A stretch of DNA of 64,000 nucleotides from Mesorhizobium sp. WSM3859 (GTDB taxonomy: Bacteria; Pseudomonadota; Alphaproteobacteria; Rhizobiales; Rhizobiaceae): assembly GCF_002295065.1 (NCBI RefSeq), contig NZ_NSGG01000011.1, positions 1-64,000 on the forward strand, read 5' to 3'. Shown in pieces: positions 20,008 through 31,395 of this stretch (position 1 is the first letter of the stretch; each line of letters begins with the position of its first letter). The notes beneath the pieces are model-generated. The model was not told where the DNA came from and did no database searches. It worked only from the letters and a program-made list of their open reading frames with translations. Position numbers and translations under genes: made by a program.

Positions 20008-22086
20008 ATGGACAGGGCCATCAGGGTGGATGAGGCGCGCAGCGAGGCCGATTGGAAGGTCGGCGTCGACATTGGCGGGACCTTCATCGATTTCTGTGCG
20101 CTAGAGGCAAACTCCGGACGCGTCGCTTCGCTGAAGGTGCTGACGACACCAGATGATCCGGGCGCCGAGCTGATGACGGGCCTCAAGCTTCTCGCTGAAC
20201 GGGAGGGCTTCGATCCCACGCACATGACGCGCTTCGTGCACGGCACGACCGTCGGCATCAACACCATCATTCAACGCAAGGGCGCGCCGTTGGCGCTGTT
20301 CACCAATGCCGGCTTCGAGGACGTGATCGAACTGGCGCGGCTGCGCATGCCGGACATGTATTCGCTGTTCTGCTCACGCTCGGATCCGCTGATCCCGCGC
20401 GACATGGTGTTCGGTATTCCGGCCCGGATGCGCGCCGATGGCAGCGAGTCGCAGGCGCCTGATATGGCGGCGGTGGAAAGGTCGGTGGCAGCGGCGAAAG
20501 CCAACGGCGCGCAAGGAATCATCGTTTCCTTCCTCCACGCCTGGCGCAACGGCGCGCAGGAAGCCTCAGTGAAGTCGGCGATCGCTCGCCTTGCGCCCGA
20601 GCTCTTCGTCTTCACCTCGGCTGAGGTCTGGCCGGTCATCCGCGAATATGAGCGCAGCTCGACCGCCATTCTCAACGGCTATGTCCATCCGCGCGTCTCG
20701 GGCTATCTGACGGCGCTGGAGGAGCGGTTGACAAGCCGCGGCGTGTCGGCCCGGCCGATGCTGACGAAATCGAATGGCGGGCTGATGAACGCCGCCGAAG
20801 GCAAGCGCGCTTGCGTCAACATGCTGTTGTCCGGAACGGCTTCCGGCGTCATCGGCGCTTCCTGGTTGGCGCGCCAGGCCGGCGAGGACAGGATCCTCAC
20901 TCTCGACATCGGCGGCACGTCCGCCGATTTCGCACTGATCATCGGCGGCGAGGCGCAGTTCGGCACCGGCGAGCTGATCGGAGAGTTTCCGCTGCATATT
21001 CCTTCCGTGTCGGTGAGCTCGATCGGTGTCGGTGGCGGCTCGATCGCCAGCGTCGATGCGCAAGGGGTGCTGCGCGTCGGACCGGAATCGGCCGGCTCGA
21101 CGCCAGGACCCGCCTGCTACGGCCGCGGCGGCATGCGGGCGACGGTCACGGATGCCATGGTGGTGTGCGGATGGCTTGGTCACAGCGAGATGGCCTATGG
21201 CCAGCTCAGCATCGATACCGGATTGGCGCATCGCGCGGTCGGCGACCTTGCCGCCCGGCTGGGTCGCCCGGTCGAGCAGACCGCGCAGGCGATCCTCGAC
21301 ATCGCGGTGTCGGAAATGTTCGTCGAGGTCGAGAAACTCGCCTCGAGGGCCGGCGTCGACCTGCGCGATTTCACGCTGATGCCCTTTGGCGGCGGCGGCC
21401 CGATGCTCGGCGCCTTCCTTGCCCGCGAACTCGGCATGAAGCGCGTCATGGCGCCGCGCCGCCCTGGCGTGGTGTCGGCGCTGGGAGGACTGGTTGCGGA
21501 TCTGCGCGGCGACTTCATCCGCACCATCTTCAGCCCGCTATCAGCCGCCTCGCTCCCCGCGATTCGCGCGGCTTTCGAGGCACTGGCGCAGGAGGGGCGC
21601 GACTGGCTTGCGGCGCAGGGGCATCATGCGGCCACTGAACTCAATCTCTCCTGCGACATGCGCTACATCGGGCAGAGCTATGAGATCGAAGTCGTCCTTT
21701 CGCCGAAATGGCTAGCAGAGAGCGATGCGGAGGCAATCGCGCAAGCCTTCCACCGAACCCATGAACAGCTCTACGATTTCCACGACCCGGACGGCGCAAT
21801 CGAGCTTGTGAATGTCCGGCTGTCGGCAATCGGCTCAGGGCCGGCCCTCTCCTTCCCGGAGGCAGACGAGATAGAGGCCCTGGTCAGCCCAGCGCGCCGG
21901 ATTCCGATCTACGCCGGCCTGAGCGTCGAGACTGTCGACCTCTACGACCGGCAGGCGCTCGAACCCGGCAGCACGTTCCAGGGTCCCGCCGTGGTGGTGC
22001 AGGAAGACACCACCTTCGCCATCCCCGCCGGAACGCAGGCTCGGGTCGACCGCCACCTCAACCTTCTTCTGACCTTTGCGGAGTGA
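20008..22086 (+). CDS. Hydantoinase/oxoprolinase A subunit (HyuA family)
   Basis: A 692-residue protein with the N-terminal hydantoinase/oxoprolinase domain (VGVDIGGTFIDFC, residues 16-28, an ASKHA-type phosphate loop) and a second ATPase lobe with LTLDIGGTSADFAL near 300. FGGGGPM at about 465 is the third conserved block. These proteins couple ATP hydrolysis to opening of cyclic amides or related rings (5-oxoprolinase, N-methylhydantoinase), or to acetone-carboxylase-like reactions. AGGAAGGG precedes ATG 20008. It overlaps the B subunit by four bases. Substrate cannot be told from sequence. Confidence 0.9.
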   Translation: MDRAIRVDEARSEADWKVGVDIGGTFIDFCALEANSGRVASLKVLTTPDDPGAELMTGLKLLAEREGFDPTHMTRFVHGTTVGINTIIQRKGAPLALFTNAGFEDVIELARLRMPDMYSLFCSRSDPLIPRDMVFGIPARMRADGSESQAPDMAAVERSVAAAKANGAQGIIVSFLHAWRNGAQEASVKSAIARLAPELFVFTSAEVWPVIREYERSSTAILNGYVHPRVSGYLTALEERLTSRGVSARPMLTKSNGGLMNAAEGKRACVNMLLSGTASGVIGASWLARQAGEDRILTLDIGGTSADFALIIGGEAQFGTGELIGEFPLHIPSVSVSSIGVGGGSIASVDAQGVLRVGPESAGSTPGPACYGRGGMRATVTDAMVVCGWLGHSEMAYGQLSIDTGLAHRAVGDLAARLGRPVEQTAQAILDIAVSEMFVEVEKLASRAGVDLRDFTLMPFGGGGPMLGAFLARELGMKRVMAPRRPGVVSALGGLVADLRGDFIRTIFSPLSAASLPAIRAAFEALAQEGRDWLAAQGHHAATELNLSCDMRYIGQSYEIEVVLSPKWLAESDAEAIAQAFHRTHEQLYDFHDPDGAIELVNVRLSAIGSGPALSFPEADEIEALVSPARRIPIYAGLSVETVDLYDRQALEPGSTFQGPAVVVQEDTTFAIPAGTQARVDRHLNLLLTFAE

Positions 22087-24077
22087 CGCCGTTGTTCGAC
22101 CGCACAAACCTTCAGGTTCTGGCCAACCATGCCCGCGCGGCGGCCGAGAACATGGCCCACACGCTGCACCGCACCGCGCACTCGGCCTTCGTCAAGGAAA
22201 CGCAGGATTTCACGGTGATGCTGATGGACCGCTCGGGCGCGACCTTCGCCGTCCCGATGGAACTCGGCGCCACCTGGTACCCCGGCCTTTCCTATCACCG
22301 CGCGATCGCGATGGTGGATGATTATCGGCCGGGCGATGTCGCCTTCACCAACGATCCCTATTCAGGCCATGTCGCCACGCACGCGCCCGATACGCATCTG
22401 TGGAAGCCGGTCTTCGTCGAAGGCGAGATCGTCGCCTGGACCGGTGGCCACATCCACAACACCGACATGGGCGGCGCGGTGCCGGCATCCCTTAGCCGCG
22501 CGCTGACCGAGATCCATCAGGAAGGCATCCGCTTTCCGCCGATGAAGCTGGTGCGCGAGGGCGTCTTCGACGAGACGATCCTGCGGATAATGAGCACCAA
22601 TGTGCGCAAGCCCGACCTCAATATCGGCGACATCAAGGCGCTGGTCGGCGCGCTCAATACCGGCGAGCGCAAGATCCAGGCGATGGTCAAAAAGTTCGGC
22701 ACGGCCGGCTTCGTCGAAGGGGTCGCCGCGCTTCTCGATCACGCGGAGGCGCAGGCGCGGGACGTGCTGCGCGCCATGCCCGACGGCACCTGGGAATTCG
22801 CCGACTATGCCGACGAGGATTCAGTCGAAGCCAATCCCTGCCGGCTGAAACTGAGGCTGACGATCAAGGGCGACGAGGCGGTGCTCGACTTCACCGGCTC
22901 CGATCCGCAGCTAGGTTCCTCGCTCAACGTGCCTTCGGGCGGCGATCCGCGACACACCATGCTGCTCGTCGGCGTCTACTACGTGCTCTACACGCTCAAT
23001 CCGAAGATCCTGCTCAACACCGGGCTTACCCGGCCGTTCACCTGCATCACGCCGCAAGGTTCGGTGCTAAACCCGGTCCATCCCGCCGCCGTCGGCATGC
23101 GTTCGTTGACCTGCGCCCGGCTGCGCTCGGTCATCTTCGGCGCCTTTTCGCAAGCGGTGCCGGAACGCCTGCCCGCGGCGCCGGCCGGCAACAATTGCAT
23201 CGTCAACGTCATGACCACGGACGAGCGCACCAGCCGCAGCGTCATCGCGGCGGTGAACCCGGTTGTGGGCGGCGGCGGCGCGATGCCGCATCGCGATGGC
23301 ACCAACGGGTCGGGCGCCGATGCAGCCTATCTGAAGAACACGCCTATCGAGATCACCGAGACCGAGACGCCGGTGGAGTTTGTGAAATACGGGCTCGCCC
23401 GGGACAGCGGCGGTGCCGGCCGCTGGCGCGGTGGGCTGGCGACCGAGATGGCGTTTCGCGTCTTCGCGCCGGACTCCAGGATCACGGCGCGCAATCGCGA
23501 TCGCAGTTTCTTCCGGCCGTGGGGCGTGCTGGGCGGCAAGGCGGCCGGCCTGTCGGACATGGTCGTCAATCCGGGAACCAGTCACGAGCGGCGGCTTGGC
23601 AACATCGACACCGCGGTGCTGCAGCCCGGCGATGTGCTCGAGATCCGCTCCGCCGGCGGCGGCGGGCGCGGCGATCCGAATCAGCGCGAGCCCTGGCGGG
23701 TCGCTGAGGATGTACGGCGCGGCTATCTCTCGGCGGCAGCCGCCGCGCGCGACTATGGCGTCGTCCTTCGCGACGGCGAGGTCGACGAGCAGGCAACCGA
23801 TCAATTACGCACGCAGCAAAAGCCATCCGCCGGCCATTTCCATTTCGGCTCGGAGCGCGACGGCTTTGAGGCACAGTGGACTCCGGCCGCCTACGACCGG
23901 CTCCACGCCATATTGGACGCCTTGCCGATTCATTGGCGGTTCTTCGCCAAGACGGAGATTTTTCGGCGCATGAAAGGTCGCTCGGGGGCGGATGGCGTCC
24001 AAGCGGCCTTTGATGCGGTCTGCGAACGCTTCCCCGAATTGCCTCGTCCGCGTCCAGTGCGAGAGGCCGCGGAATGA
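22083..24077 (+). CDS. Hydantoinase/oxoprolinase B subunit (HyuB family)
   Basis: A 664-residue partner of the A subunit, starting at GTG 22083 within the A-subunit stop (GTGA). Conserved HyuB landmarks are FTNDPYSGHVATHAPD and GGHIHNTDMGG in the N-terminal 130 residues, metal- and substrate-site blocks in this family, then GDPRHTMLLVG and a Gly-rich SAGGGGRGDP near 540. The C-terminal 100 residues are longer than in many HyuB proteins. The next gene overlaps its stop by four bases, so A, B and the two redox genes are one transcript. Confidence 0.9.
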   Translation: MTPLFDRTNLQVLANHARAAAENMAHTLHRTAHSAFVKETQDFTVMLMDRSGATFAVPMELGATWYPGLSYHRAIAMVDDYRPGDVAFTNDPYSGHVATHAPDTHLWKPVFVEGEIVAWTGGHIHNTDMGGAVPASLSRALTEIHQEGIRFPPMKLVREGVFDETILRIMSTNVRKPDLNIGDIKALVGALNTGERKIQAMVKKFGTAGFVEGVAALLDHAEAQARDVLRAMPDGTWEFADYADEDSVEANPCRLKLRLTIKGDEAVLDFTGSDPQLGSSLNVPSGGDPRHTMLLVGVYYVLYTLNPKILLNTGLTRPFTCITPQGSVLNPVHPAAVGMRSLTCARLRSVIFGAFSQAVPERLPAAPAGNNCIVNVMTTDERTSRSVIAAVNPVVGGGGAMPHRDGTNGSGADAAYLKNTPIEITETETPVEFVKYGLARDSGGAGRWRGGLATEMAFRVFAPDSRITARNRDRSFFRPWGVLGGKAAGLSDMVVNPGTSHERRLGNIDTAVLQPGDVLEIRSAGGGGRGDPNQREPWRVAEDVRRGYLSAAAAARDYGVVLRDGEVDEQATDQLRTQQKPSAGHFHFGSERDGFEAQWTPAAYDRLHAILDALPIHWRFFAKTEIFRRMKGRSGADGVQAAFDAVCERFPELPRPRPVREAAE

Positions 24078-24373
24078 ATACCGGCCGGATCGTCCGGCTG
24101 GCTGAGCGCAACCGGGCGGAGGTGCATTTCCTTCTCGATGGTGAGACGTGCAGCGCGCTTGCAGGCGACACCGTGCTGACCGCCATGCTTGCTTCAGGAC
24201 ACGCGTTGCGGAGCTCCGAATTCGGGCCCGAGCCGCGCGCCGGCTTCTGCCTGATGGGAGCCTGCCAGGATTGCTGGATTTGGCAGGAGGAGGGTGCGCG
24301 CCTGCGGGCATGCTCGACGCCTGTCGCGGAAGGCATGCGGTTACGCACGACGCCGCCGGAGAGCTGGCCGTGA
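24074..24373 (+). CDS. Small [2Fe-2S] ferredoxin-like subunit
   Basis: A 99-residue protein with the plant-ferredoxin cluster pattern GFCLMGACQDC (Cys-x4-Cys-x2-Cys, about 58-66) and a fourth Cys in RACSTP. It resembles the N-terminal domain of sarcosine oxidase alpha and the small subunits of opine, proline or cyanide-forming dehydrogenases. ATG 24074 overlaps the HyuB stop and its own stop overlaps the following GTG, so stoichiometric synthesis with both is likely. It would pass electrons to the FAD/BFD protein downstream. Confidence 0.87.
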   Translation: MNTGRIVRLAERNRAEVHFLLDGETCSALAGDTVLTAMLASGHALRSSEFGPEPRAGFCLMGACQDCWIWQEEGARLRACSTPVAEGMRLRTTPPESWP

Positions 24374-25737
24374 GCGAGGCCTCGTCGTCGAGGATCGTCA
24401 TCGTCGGTGCCGGTCCCGCCGGCATAAGGGCGGCGGCAACACTGGTCGCGGCCGGGCTCCATCCGATTGTGATCGACGAAGGCCATCGCGCGGGCGGGCA
24501 GATCTATCGCCGCCCACCGGACGGGTTTGTCCGCACGCCGGAACAGCTCTACGGATCGGAGGCGGCGAAGGCGCGCGCCCTGCATATGCTCTTCGACCGG
24601 CAGGCGGCAGAGGGGCGGCTTACCCATCACGCGGGCAACTCCGTCATCGCCGTGCATGACGGGCGGCTGCATGTGCTGGGGGAAGGTGGGGTTCAGGTGA
24701 TCGGCTACGACCGCCTGATCCTTGCCACCGGCGCGTCCGATCGCGTCGCTCCGATCCCCGGCTGGCAGAGCGCCGGCGTCTACAGCCTCGGCGCGGCGCA
24801 GATCGCGCTCAAGGCGCAGGGCGTGGCGCTCGGACGGCGCATCGTTCTCATCGGATCCGGGCCTTTGCTGACGCTGGTCGGCACGCAACTCCTCAAGGCT
24901 GGAGCCGATGTGGCGGCCGTGCTGGAGACGTCCTCATGGCGCCAGCAGATGCGCGGGCTCGGGGGGCTCGCCGCCCGGCCAATCGTTGCGCTGCGTGGTC
25001 TCGCCCTAAGGGCGCGGCTCGGCGGGCGCTATCATGCGGGCGTGACGCTGGAGCGGATCGAAGCGAACGCGTCAGGCGTCACGGCGATGCGCTGGCGCGA
25101 CGCTGGCGGTCGGCAGCGCATCACCCCATGCGACATGGTCGGCATGGGCTGGCACCTGCGGGCGGAGACGCATCTGGCCGACCTGACTGGATGCGCCTTC
25201 GACTATGACGAGCAGTGGCGGCAATGGCTGCCGAAGACCGATGCGATGGGGCGGGCCGGCAACGGCATCTACCTTGCAGGCGACGGGACTCGTCTACTCG
25301 GCGCCGACGGGGCGGAGATCGCGGGGCGTCTCGCGGCGGCGGCATGCCTCACGGATCTCGGGCATGTGGCGCCTCCCATCCAAGCCGATCTGCGCAAGCT
25401 GGCGCGGCTCGAGCGCTTTGCCCGCGGTCTGGCTCGTGCCTTTCCCTGGCCGGCCGAGATGGTGCGAACACTGCCCGACGAGACTGTCGCCTGCCGCTGC
25501 GAGAACGTGACGGCCGCGGCGGTACGCGAGGGCGTGGATTTCGGCGGCGGCGAGGCCAACCGGGTGAAGTCGCTGTCACGCTCCGGCATGGGACGTTGCC
25601 AAGGCCGCTATTGTCAGTTGGCAGTCACCGAACTTGTGGCGGCGCGGAACGGCTGCTCGCCCAACGCCGTCGGCCGATTCCGAGGGCAGGCGCCTGTCCG
25701 ACCAGCGCCCGTCGGCGCCTTTCTGCGGGACGAATGA
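24370..25737 (+). CDS. FAD/NAD(P)-dependent oxidoreductase with C-terminal BFD-like [2Fe-2S] domain
   Basis: A 455-residue pyridine-nucleotide-disulfide-type flavoprotein. GAGPAGIRAA near the N-terminus binds FAD, and LIGSGPLLTLVG (about 158) marks the second dinucleotide fold. The C-terminus has CRCENVT and GMGRCQGRYC, a four-Cys BFD-like cluster. The architecture matches the alpha subunit of heteromeric opine, octopine or D-hydroxyproline dehydrogenases. GTG 24370 overlaps the stop of the [2Fe-2S] gene. The DAO-family partner usual for such enzymes could be the convergent gene at 25764-27089 or the one at 17796-18914. Confidence 0.85.
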   Translation: MSEASSSRIVIVGAGPAGIRAAATLVAAGLHPIVIDEGHRAGGQIYRRPPDGFVRTPEQLYGSEAAKARALHMLFDRQAAEGRLTHHAGNSVIAVHDGRLHVLGEGGVQVIGYDRLILATGASDRVAPIPGWQSAGVYSLGAAQIALKAQGVALGRRIVLIGSGPLLTLVGTQLLKAGADVAAVLETSSWRQQMRGLGGLAARPIVALRGLALRARLGGRYHAGVTLERIEANASGVTAMRWRDAGGRQRITPCDMVGMGWHLRAETHLADLTGCAFDYDEQWRQWLPKTDAMGRAGNGIYLAGDGTRLLGADGAEIAGRLAAAACLTDLGHVAPPIQADLRKLARLERFARGLARAFPWPAEMVRTLPDETVACRCENVTAAAVREGVDFGGGEANRVKSLSRSGMGRCQGRYCQLAVTELVAARNGCSPNAVGRFRGQAPVRPAPVGAFLRDE

Positions 25738-25763
25738 TGCGACTCTCAAAGTCACGGCCAGCC

Positions 25764-27089
25764 CTAGAAGTCGGCGACCTTGCCCCAGGACGAAGCGTCG
25801 AAACGCCGCGGATCATAGGAAGCCGGATCGACGATCGGCTCCGCCCCGGTCACCAGATCTGCGACGAGGTGCCCGGCGCCGGGTCCGATGCCGAAACCAT
25901 GTCCGGAAAATCCGGCGGCCAGGAAAAAGCCTGGAACGGAATGGATCGAGCCGATGGCCGGCACGCCGTCCGGCGTGCTGTCGATGTAGCCGGCCCAGGC
26001 AGCACTTATCCTGGTCTTTCTGAGGTCGGGCAGAAGTTCGAGCGCGCGGGCATGCGTCAAACGGATCGTCGATTGATCCGGAGCTGGATCGAGGATGCGC
26101 ATGCGCTCCATCGGCGTCGGCCGGTCGAGCTGCCAGCGTTTCAGCGTCTCGTGGCCCGAACGCACGCCCTGCAGGCCACCAGGTCCGAGGCTTCGCCAGC
26201 GCTTCAGGAACATCGGCACGAACTGCGAGGAGAAGCGCAGCTGTTGCGGCGTCACATCGACGCGTCCGCGTCCGCTGATGGCGAGCGTATAGCCACCGTC
26301 GCTGCGACGCGTCGCCGAAATCCTTGCCGTGTGCAGGGCATCCGGCAGGCGCTCCGCGCCGGGCGAGACCGACAGGATGGAGGAGCGGACCGACGCCTGC
26401 GGGAAGCGGAAGCCGAACTGGTTGCAAAACGAAGAGGCCCAGGCGCCGCCGGCCATCACCGCGATCTTCGTGCGGATCATTCCGCTTTCCGTGACCACGC
26501 CGCTCAAACGCCCGCCTTCGGTCTCGATGCCGCGCGCGGCGCAATTCTGGCGCACGCTGCCGCCAAGCTTGAGGATGGCGCGGGCGACCGCGGGTGCCGC
26601 CCGCGATGGATCGGCGGTGCCGTCACTCGGCGAGAAGACGCCGCCCTTCCAGGTCCGGCCGGTGGCGCGGCCTTGCCCGCTGGCCGCGGCGCTATCGAGC
26701 ATATGCGTGGTGACGCCGGCGGTTCTGGCGAAGTCGCGCCAGCGCGCCCAGCCGGCCAGCTCCGCCTCGTCATTGCTGAGATAGAGCAGGCCGCAGCGGC
26801 GGAAGCCGGTGTCCTCGCCGGTCTCCGTCGCAAAGCGATCCCACAGATCGAGGCTGTGGGTTGCCATCGGCAGCTCGCGGGCATCGCGGTTCTGCTGCCG
26901 GCACCACCCCCAGTTCCTGCTGGACTGCTCGGCGCCGATGCGCCCCTTTTCGACAAGCGCGACCTTCATGCCGCGCCGCGCCAGGTAGTAAGCCGCGAAG
27001 ACGCCGACGATGCCGCCGCCAATGACCACCGCGTCCGCGGATTGCGGCAGTTCGCTGGATGTCTCGATTTGCTGCAGTGGCGCGCGCAT
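25764..27089 (-). CDS. FAD-dependent oxidoreductase (DAO family)
   Basis: A 441-residue DAO-type flavoprotein with a short N-terminal extension, then AVVIGGGIVGVFAAYYLARRG (about 20-40). A signature region SSRNWGWCRQQNRD follows, typical of sarcosine/opine-oxidase-like enzymes. GFSGHGFGIGPGAG near the C-terminus closes the FAD site. ATG 27089 is chosen; codons upstream of it do not look like protein. It is convergent with the heteromeric oxidoreductase genes (26-base gap) and divergent from the Lrp-type regulator. It is the likely catalytic beta subunit for the [2Fe-2S]/BFD pair although transcribed from the other strand. Substrate unknown. Confidence 0.85.
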   Translation of the reverse strand: MRAPLQQIETSSELPQSADAVVIGGGIVGVFAAYYLARRGMKVALVEKGRIGAEQSSRNWGWCRQQNRDARELPMATHSLDLWDRFATETGEDTGFRRCGLLYLSNDEAELAGWARWRDFARTAGVTTHMLDSAAASGQGRATGRTWKGGVFSPSDGTADPSRAAPAVARAILKLGGSVRQNCAARGIETEGGRLSGVVTESGMIRTKIAVMAGGAWASSFCNQFGFRFPQASVRSSILSVSPGAERLPDALHTARISATRRSDGGYTLAISGRGRVDVTPQQLRFSSQFVPMFLKRWRSLGPGGLQGVRSGHETLKRWQLDRPTPMERMRILDPAPDQSTIRLTHARALELLPDLRKTRISAAWAGYIDSTPDGVPAIGSIHSVPGFFLAAGFSGHGFGIGPGAGHLVADLVTGAEPIVDPASYDPRRFDASSWGKVADF

Positions 27090-27313
27090 GATCCTCTCTG
27101 CCTTGAAACGCCAGTTTATCGCGTTGCGCAGGCAGCCGCTGCCGCAGTTGAGGCACAAGCAGAATTTTGTTCCGACAATCCCATTGAAATCGCGAGTCCC
27201 TGCGTTTCAAAGCGGTGTCGGCTCGGATGGACAGGCCGGCGGGCTGTGGTAGTCTCGGCGGTCACCTGCATGGCAGCATTTTGTGCTGTAGCACTCTTCC
27301 TCGGAGACAGCTC

Positions 27314-27790
27314 ATGAAACTGGATCGGATCGACATCAAGATTCTGCACGAACTGCAGAAGAACGGCCGCATCACAAATGTCGAACTGGCCGAGCTGGTG
27401 CATCTGTCGCCGAGCCCGTGCCTGATGCGGGTCAAGAAGCTGCAGTCCGAGGGCTACATCGAGGGTTATTCGGCGCAGGTCAATATCGGCAAGCTCGGCC
27501 AGACGCTGACCGTGTTCACCGAGATCACCTTGAAGAACCATCGCCAGGTCGACTTCGCACGCTTCCTCGCCGTCGTGGAAAAGATCGATCAGGTCATCGA
27601 ATGCCACCTCGTCTCGGGCGGCTACGACTATCTGATGAAATTCGTCACCGCCGGAATCGGCGAGTATCAGTCGATCATGGAGCGGCTGACCGACATGGAT
27701 ATCGGCATCGACAAGTATTTCAGCTTCGTCGTGTTGAAGTCGCCCATCGTCAAGGCGCACATGCCGCTGCCCAGCCTGTTCCCGATGTGA
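27314..27790 (+). CDS. Lrp/AsnC-family transcriptional regulator
   Basis: A 158-residue feast/famine regulator. An N-terminal helix-turn-helix (DRIDIKILHELQKNGRITN, then LSPSPCLMRVKKL) is followed by a RAM/AsnC ligand domain from about 65, with HLVSGGYDYLMK, the conserved Gly-rich ligand loop. It is divergent from the DAO gene (224 bases between starts), so control of that gene by an amino acid is the simplest reading. It is full length for the family. Confidence 0.92.
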   Translation: MKLDRIDIKILHELQKNGRITNVELAELVHLSPSPCLMRVKKLQSEGYIEGYSAQVNIGKLGQTLTVFTEITLKNHRQVDFARFLAVVEKIDQVIECHLVSGGYDYLMKFVTAGIGEYQSIMERLTDMDIGIDKYFSFVVLKSPIVKAHMPLPSLFPM

Positions 27791-27858
27791 GAGCCCGTTG
27801 GCCCTCTGACTGTTTGTCCTCACGCAATTGCGGACGGAAGACCGCTGCGGACTTTGCT

Positions 27859-29510
<1,652 letters not shown>

Positions 29511-29514
<4 letters not shown>

Positions 29515-30356
29515 GTGTCACGGTCCCTGATCTTCTGCGGCAGGTTGTCGATCAGCAGGTTGACGCTGATGGTGAGGCTGGCGATCGCCAACGAGGGCAC
29601 GACGACCGCTGGGGCCGCGAAGGGCAGGCCGCCAATGTTCTCACGCACCAGCGCGCCCCAGTCGGCCAAAGGCGGCTGCAAGCCGAGCCCGAGGAAGGAC
29701 AGGCCTGAGAGCAGGAGCACGATGAAGACGAAACGCAGGCCGAAGTCGGCGAGCACCGGGCGAATGATGTTGGGCAGGATTTCGGACCCGATGAGATAGG
29801 CCGTGCTTTCGCCACGGACACGGGCGACGGTCATGAAATCCATAGTGTTGATGTTGACTGCGAGCGCCCGAGCGAAGCGGTAGGCGCCGGGGATGTAAAT
29901 CACCGCGAGCGTCAGGATCAGCACAGGGATCGACGAGCCGACCGCAGCGACGACCACGAGGCCGAACAGCTTGCTTGGGATGGAGTTCATCGCGTCGAGG
30001 AAGCGGCTGAGGCAGGTGTCGAACCAGCCGCCGGTCACGGCCGCGAGCATGCCGAGCACGACACCCGAAAAGCAGGCTATGGAAACGGCGGCGAGCGATA
30101 TGCCGACAGTGTAGCGTGCGCCCATCAGAACGCGCGAGAGCATATCGCGCCCAAGATAGTCCGAGCCAAGCCATAGCCCCTGGCGCATCGGGCCGAAATA
30201 ATCGTCGTCGACGATGTCGCCGATCGGATGCGGAATGATGTAGGGCGCGAAGATCGCGACCAGTGTCCACGCCAGGATGACCAGCGAAGCCACGACGCCG
30301 ACAAGGTTATAACTGTGGCCCAGGAAGGAGCGTCGGGAGGCTACTGCGCGCGCCAT
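29511..30356 (-). CDS. Peptide ABC transporter permease (DppC type)
   Basis: A 281-residue inner-membrane permease with about six segments. It has the DppC N-terminal pattern and the coupling-loop region DFMTVARVRGES...EILPNIIRPVL characteristic of peptide/nickel importers. ATG 30356 is two bases after the DppB stop; the much longer upstream frame is antisense-like and rejected. The mature transporter would pair with the DppB-type permease. Confidence 0.9.
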
Positions 30357-30358
30357 CG

Positions 30359-31309
30359 TTATCTCAGCCTCGGGTTGGACATGATGGCGACGATATCGGC
30401 GGCCGTGATGAGGAGGAGATATCCCAGGCAGAAGATCATCGCGCAGCTTTGGATCAGCGGCAGGTCGCGGGTGGCGACTGCATCGACCATCAGCTTGGCG
30501 ATGCCGGGATAGTTGAAGATCGTCTCGACTATGATGACGCCGCCGACCAGATAGGACAAAGACAGCGCGACCGCGTTGACGATCGGTCCGAGCGCGTTGG
30601 GAAGCGCGTGCCGCAGGACCATGCGGCTGCGCGACGCGCCTTTGAGGAGCGCCATCTCGACATAGGGCGTGGACAGCGTCTCGATTACCGCGGCGCGGGT
30701 CATGCGGATCATCTGGGCGGAGATGACGAAGGTGAGCGTGATAACGGGCATCGCGTATATGCGCACCAAGTCGGTCAGCGAATGCGCCTCGTTGACCGAG
30801 GACAGCGCCGGCAGCCATTTGAGATAGACGGCGAAGAGCAGCACCGCGAGCGTCGCGACCATGAACTCCGGCACGGAGATGACGCCGATGGAAAGTACGG
30901 TGACGGCGCGGTCATAGAGGGAACCGCGCAGCATCGCGGCGTAGATGCCGAGCGTCAGCGCCAGCGGCACCGAGATGAGCGTAGTGACGCCGGCGAGCTT
31001 CATCGTGTTGACCAGGCGCCCGCCGATCAGCGCCGCGACGGGCATGTCGTTGGCATAGGAAGTGCCGAGGTCGCCATGGAGCAGCCCGAAAAGCCAGCGC
31101 AGGAAGCGCAGGATCGCCGGGTCGTTGAGATGCATGGCTTCGCGCAGGCCGGCGACAGCTTCAGGAGTCGCCGCCTGGCCGAGAAGGATCGACGCGGTAT
31201 CGCCCGGCAGCATGCTGGTGGCGAAAAACACGGCGAACAACACGATCAGAAGCGTGACGACCGCGATCCCCAGCCGCTTGACCACGAGGTTGAGAACCCC
31301 AGATTTCAT
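30359..31309 (-). CDS. Peptide ABC transporter permease (DppB type)
   Basis: A 316-residue permease with an N-terminal membrane helix (RLGIAVVTLLIVLFAVFFA) and the DppB blocks LPGDTASILLG and DLGTSY. The coupling loop EMALLKGASRSRMVLRHALPN is present. It lies 86 bases after the binding-protein gene and 2 bases before dppC, so it belongs to one operon. Confidence 0.9.
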   Translation of the reverse strand: MKSGVLNLVVKRLGIAVVTLLIVLFAVFFATSMLPGDTASILLGQAATPEAVAGLREAMHLNDPAILRFLRWLFGLLHGDLGTSYANDMPVAALIGGRLVNTMKLAGVTTLISVPLALTLGIYAAMLRGSLYDRAVTVLSIGVISVPEFMVATLAVLLFAVYLKWLPALSSVNEAHSLTDLVRIYAMPVITLTFVISAQMIRMTRAAVIETLSTPYVEMALLKGASRSRMVLRHALPNALGPIVNAVALSLSYLVGGVIIVETIFNYPGIAKLMVDAVATRDLPLIQSCAMIFCLGYLLLITAADIVAIMSNPRLR

Positions 31310-31395
31310 AGAAGCGCTCCCTGCTGTTGCGTTCGGTCAAACAATCCTGCGCAATGCAGTGCCGGGGCCGGCCGACCGGCCCCGGCGGGCGCCTC

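Noticed and set aside
25215..27317. 700-residue rightward ORF
   Set aside because: It is low-complexity, Arg/Ala-rich and antisense or out of frame to two well-supported genes; a GC-rich shadow frame.
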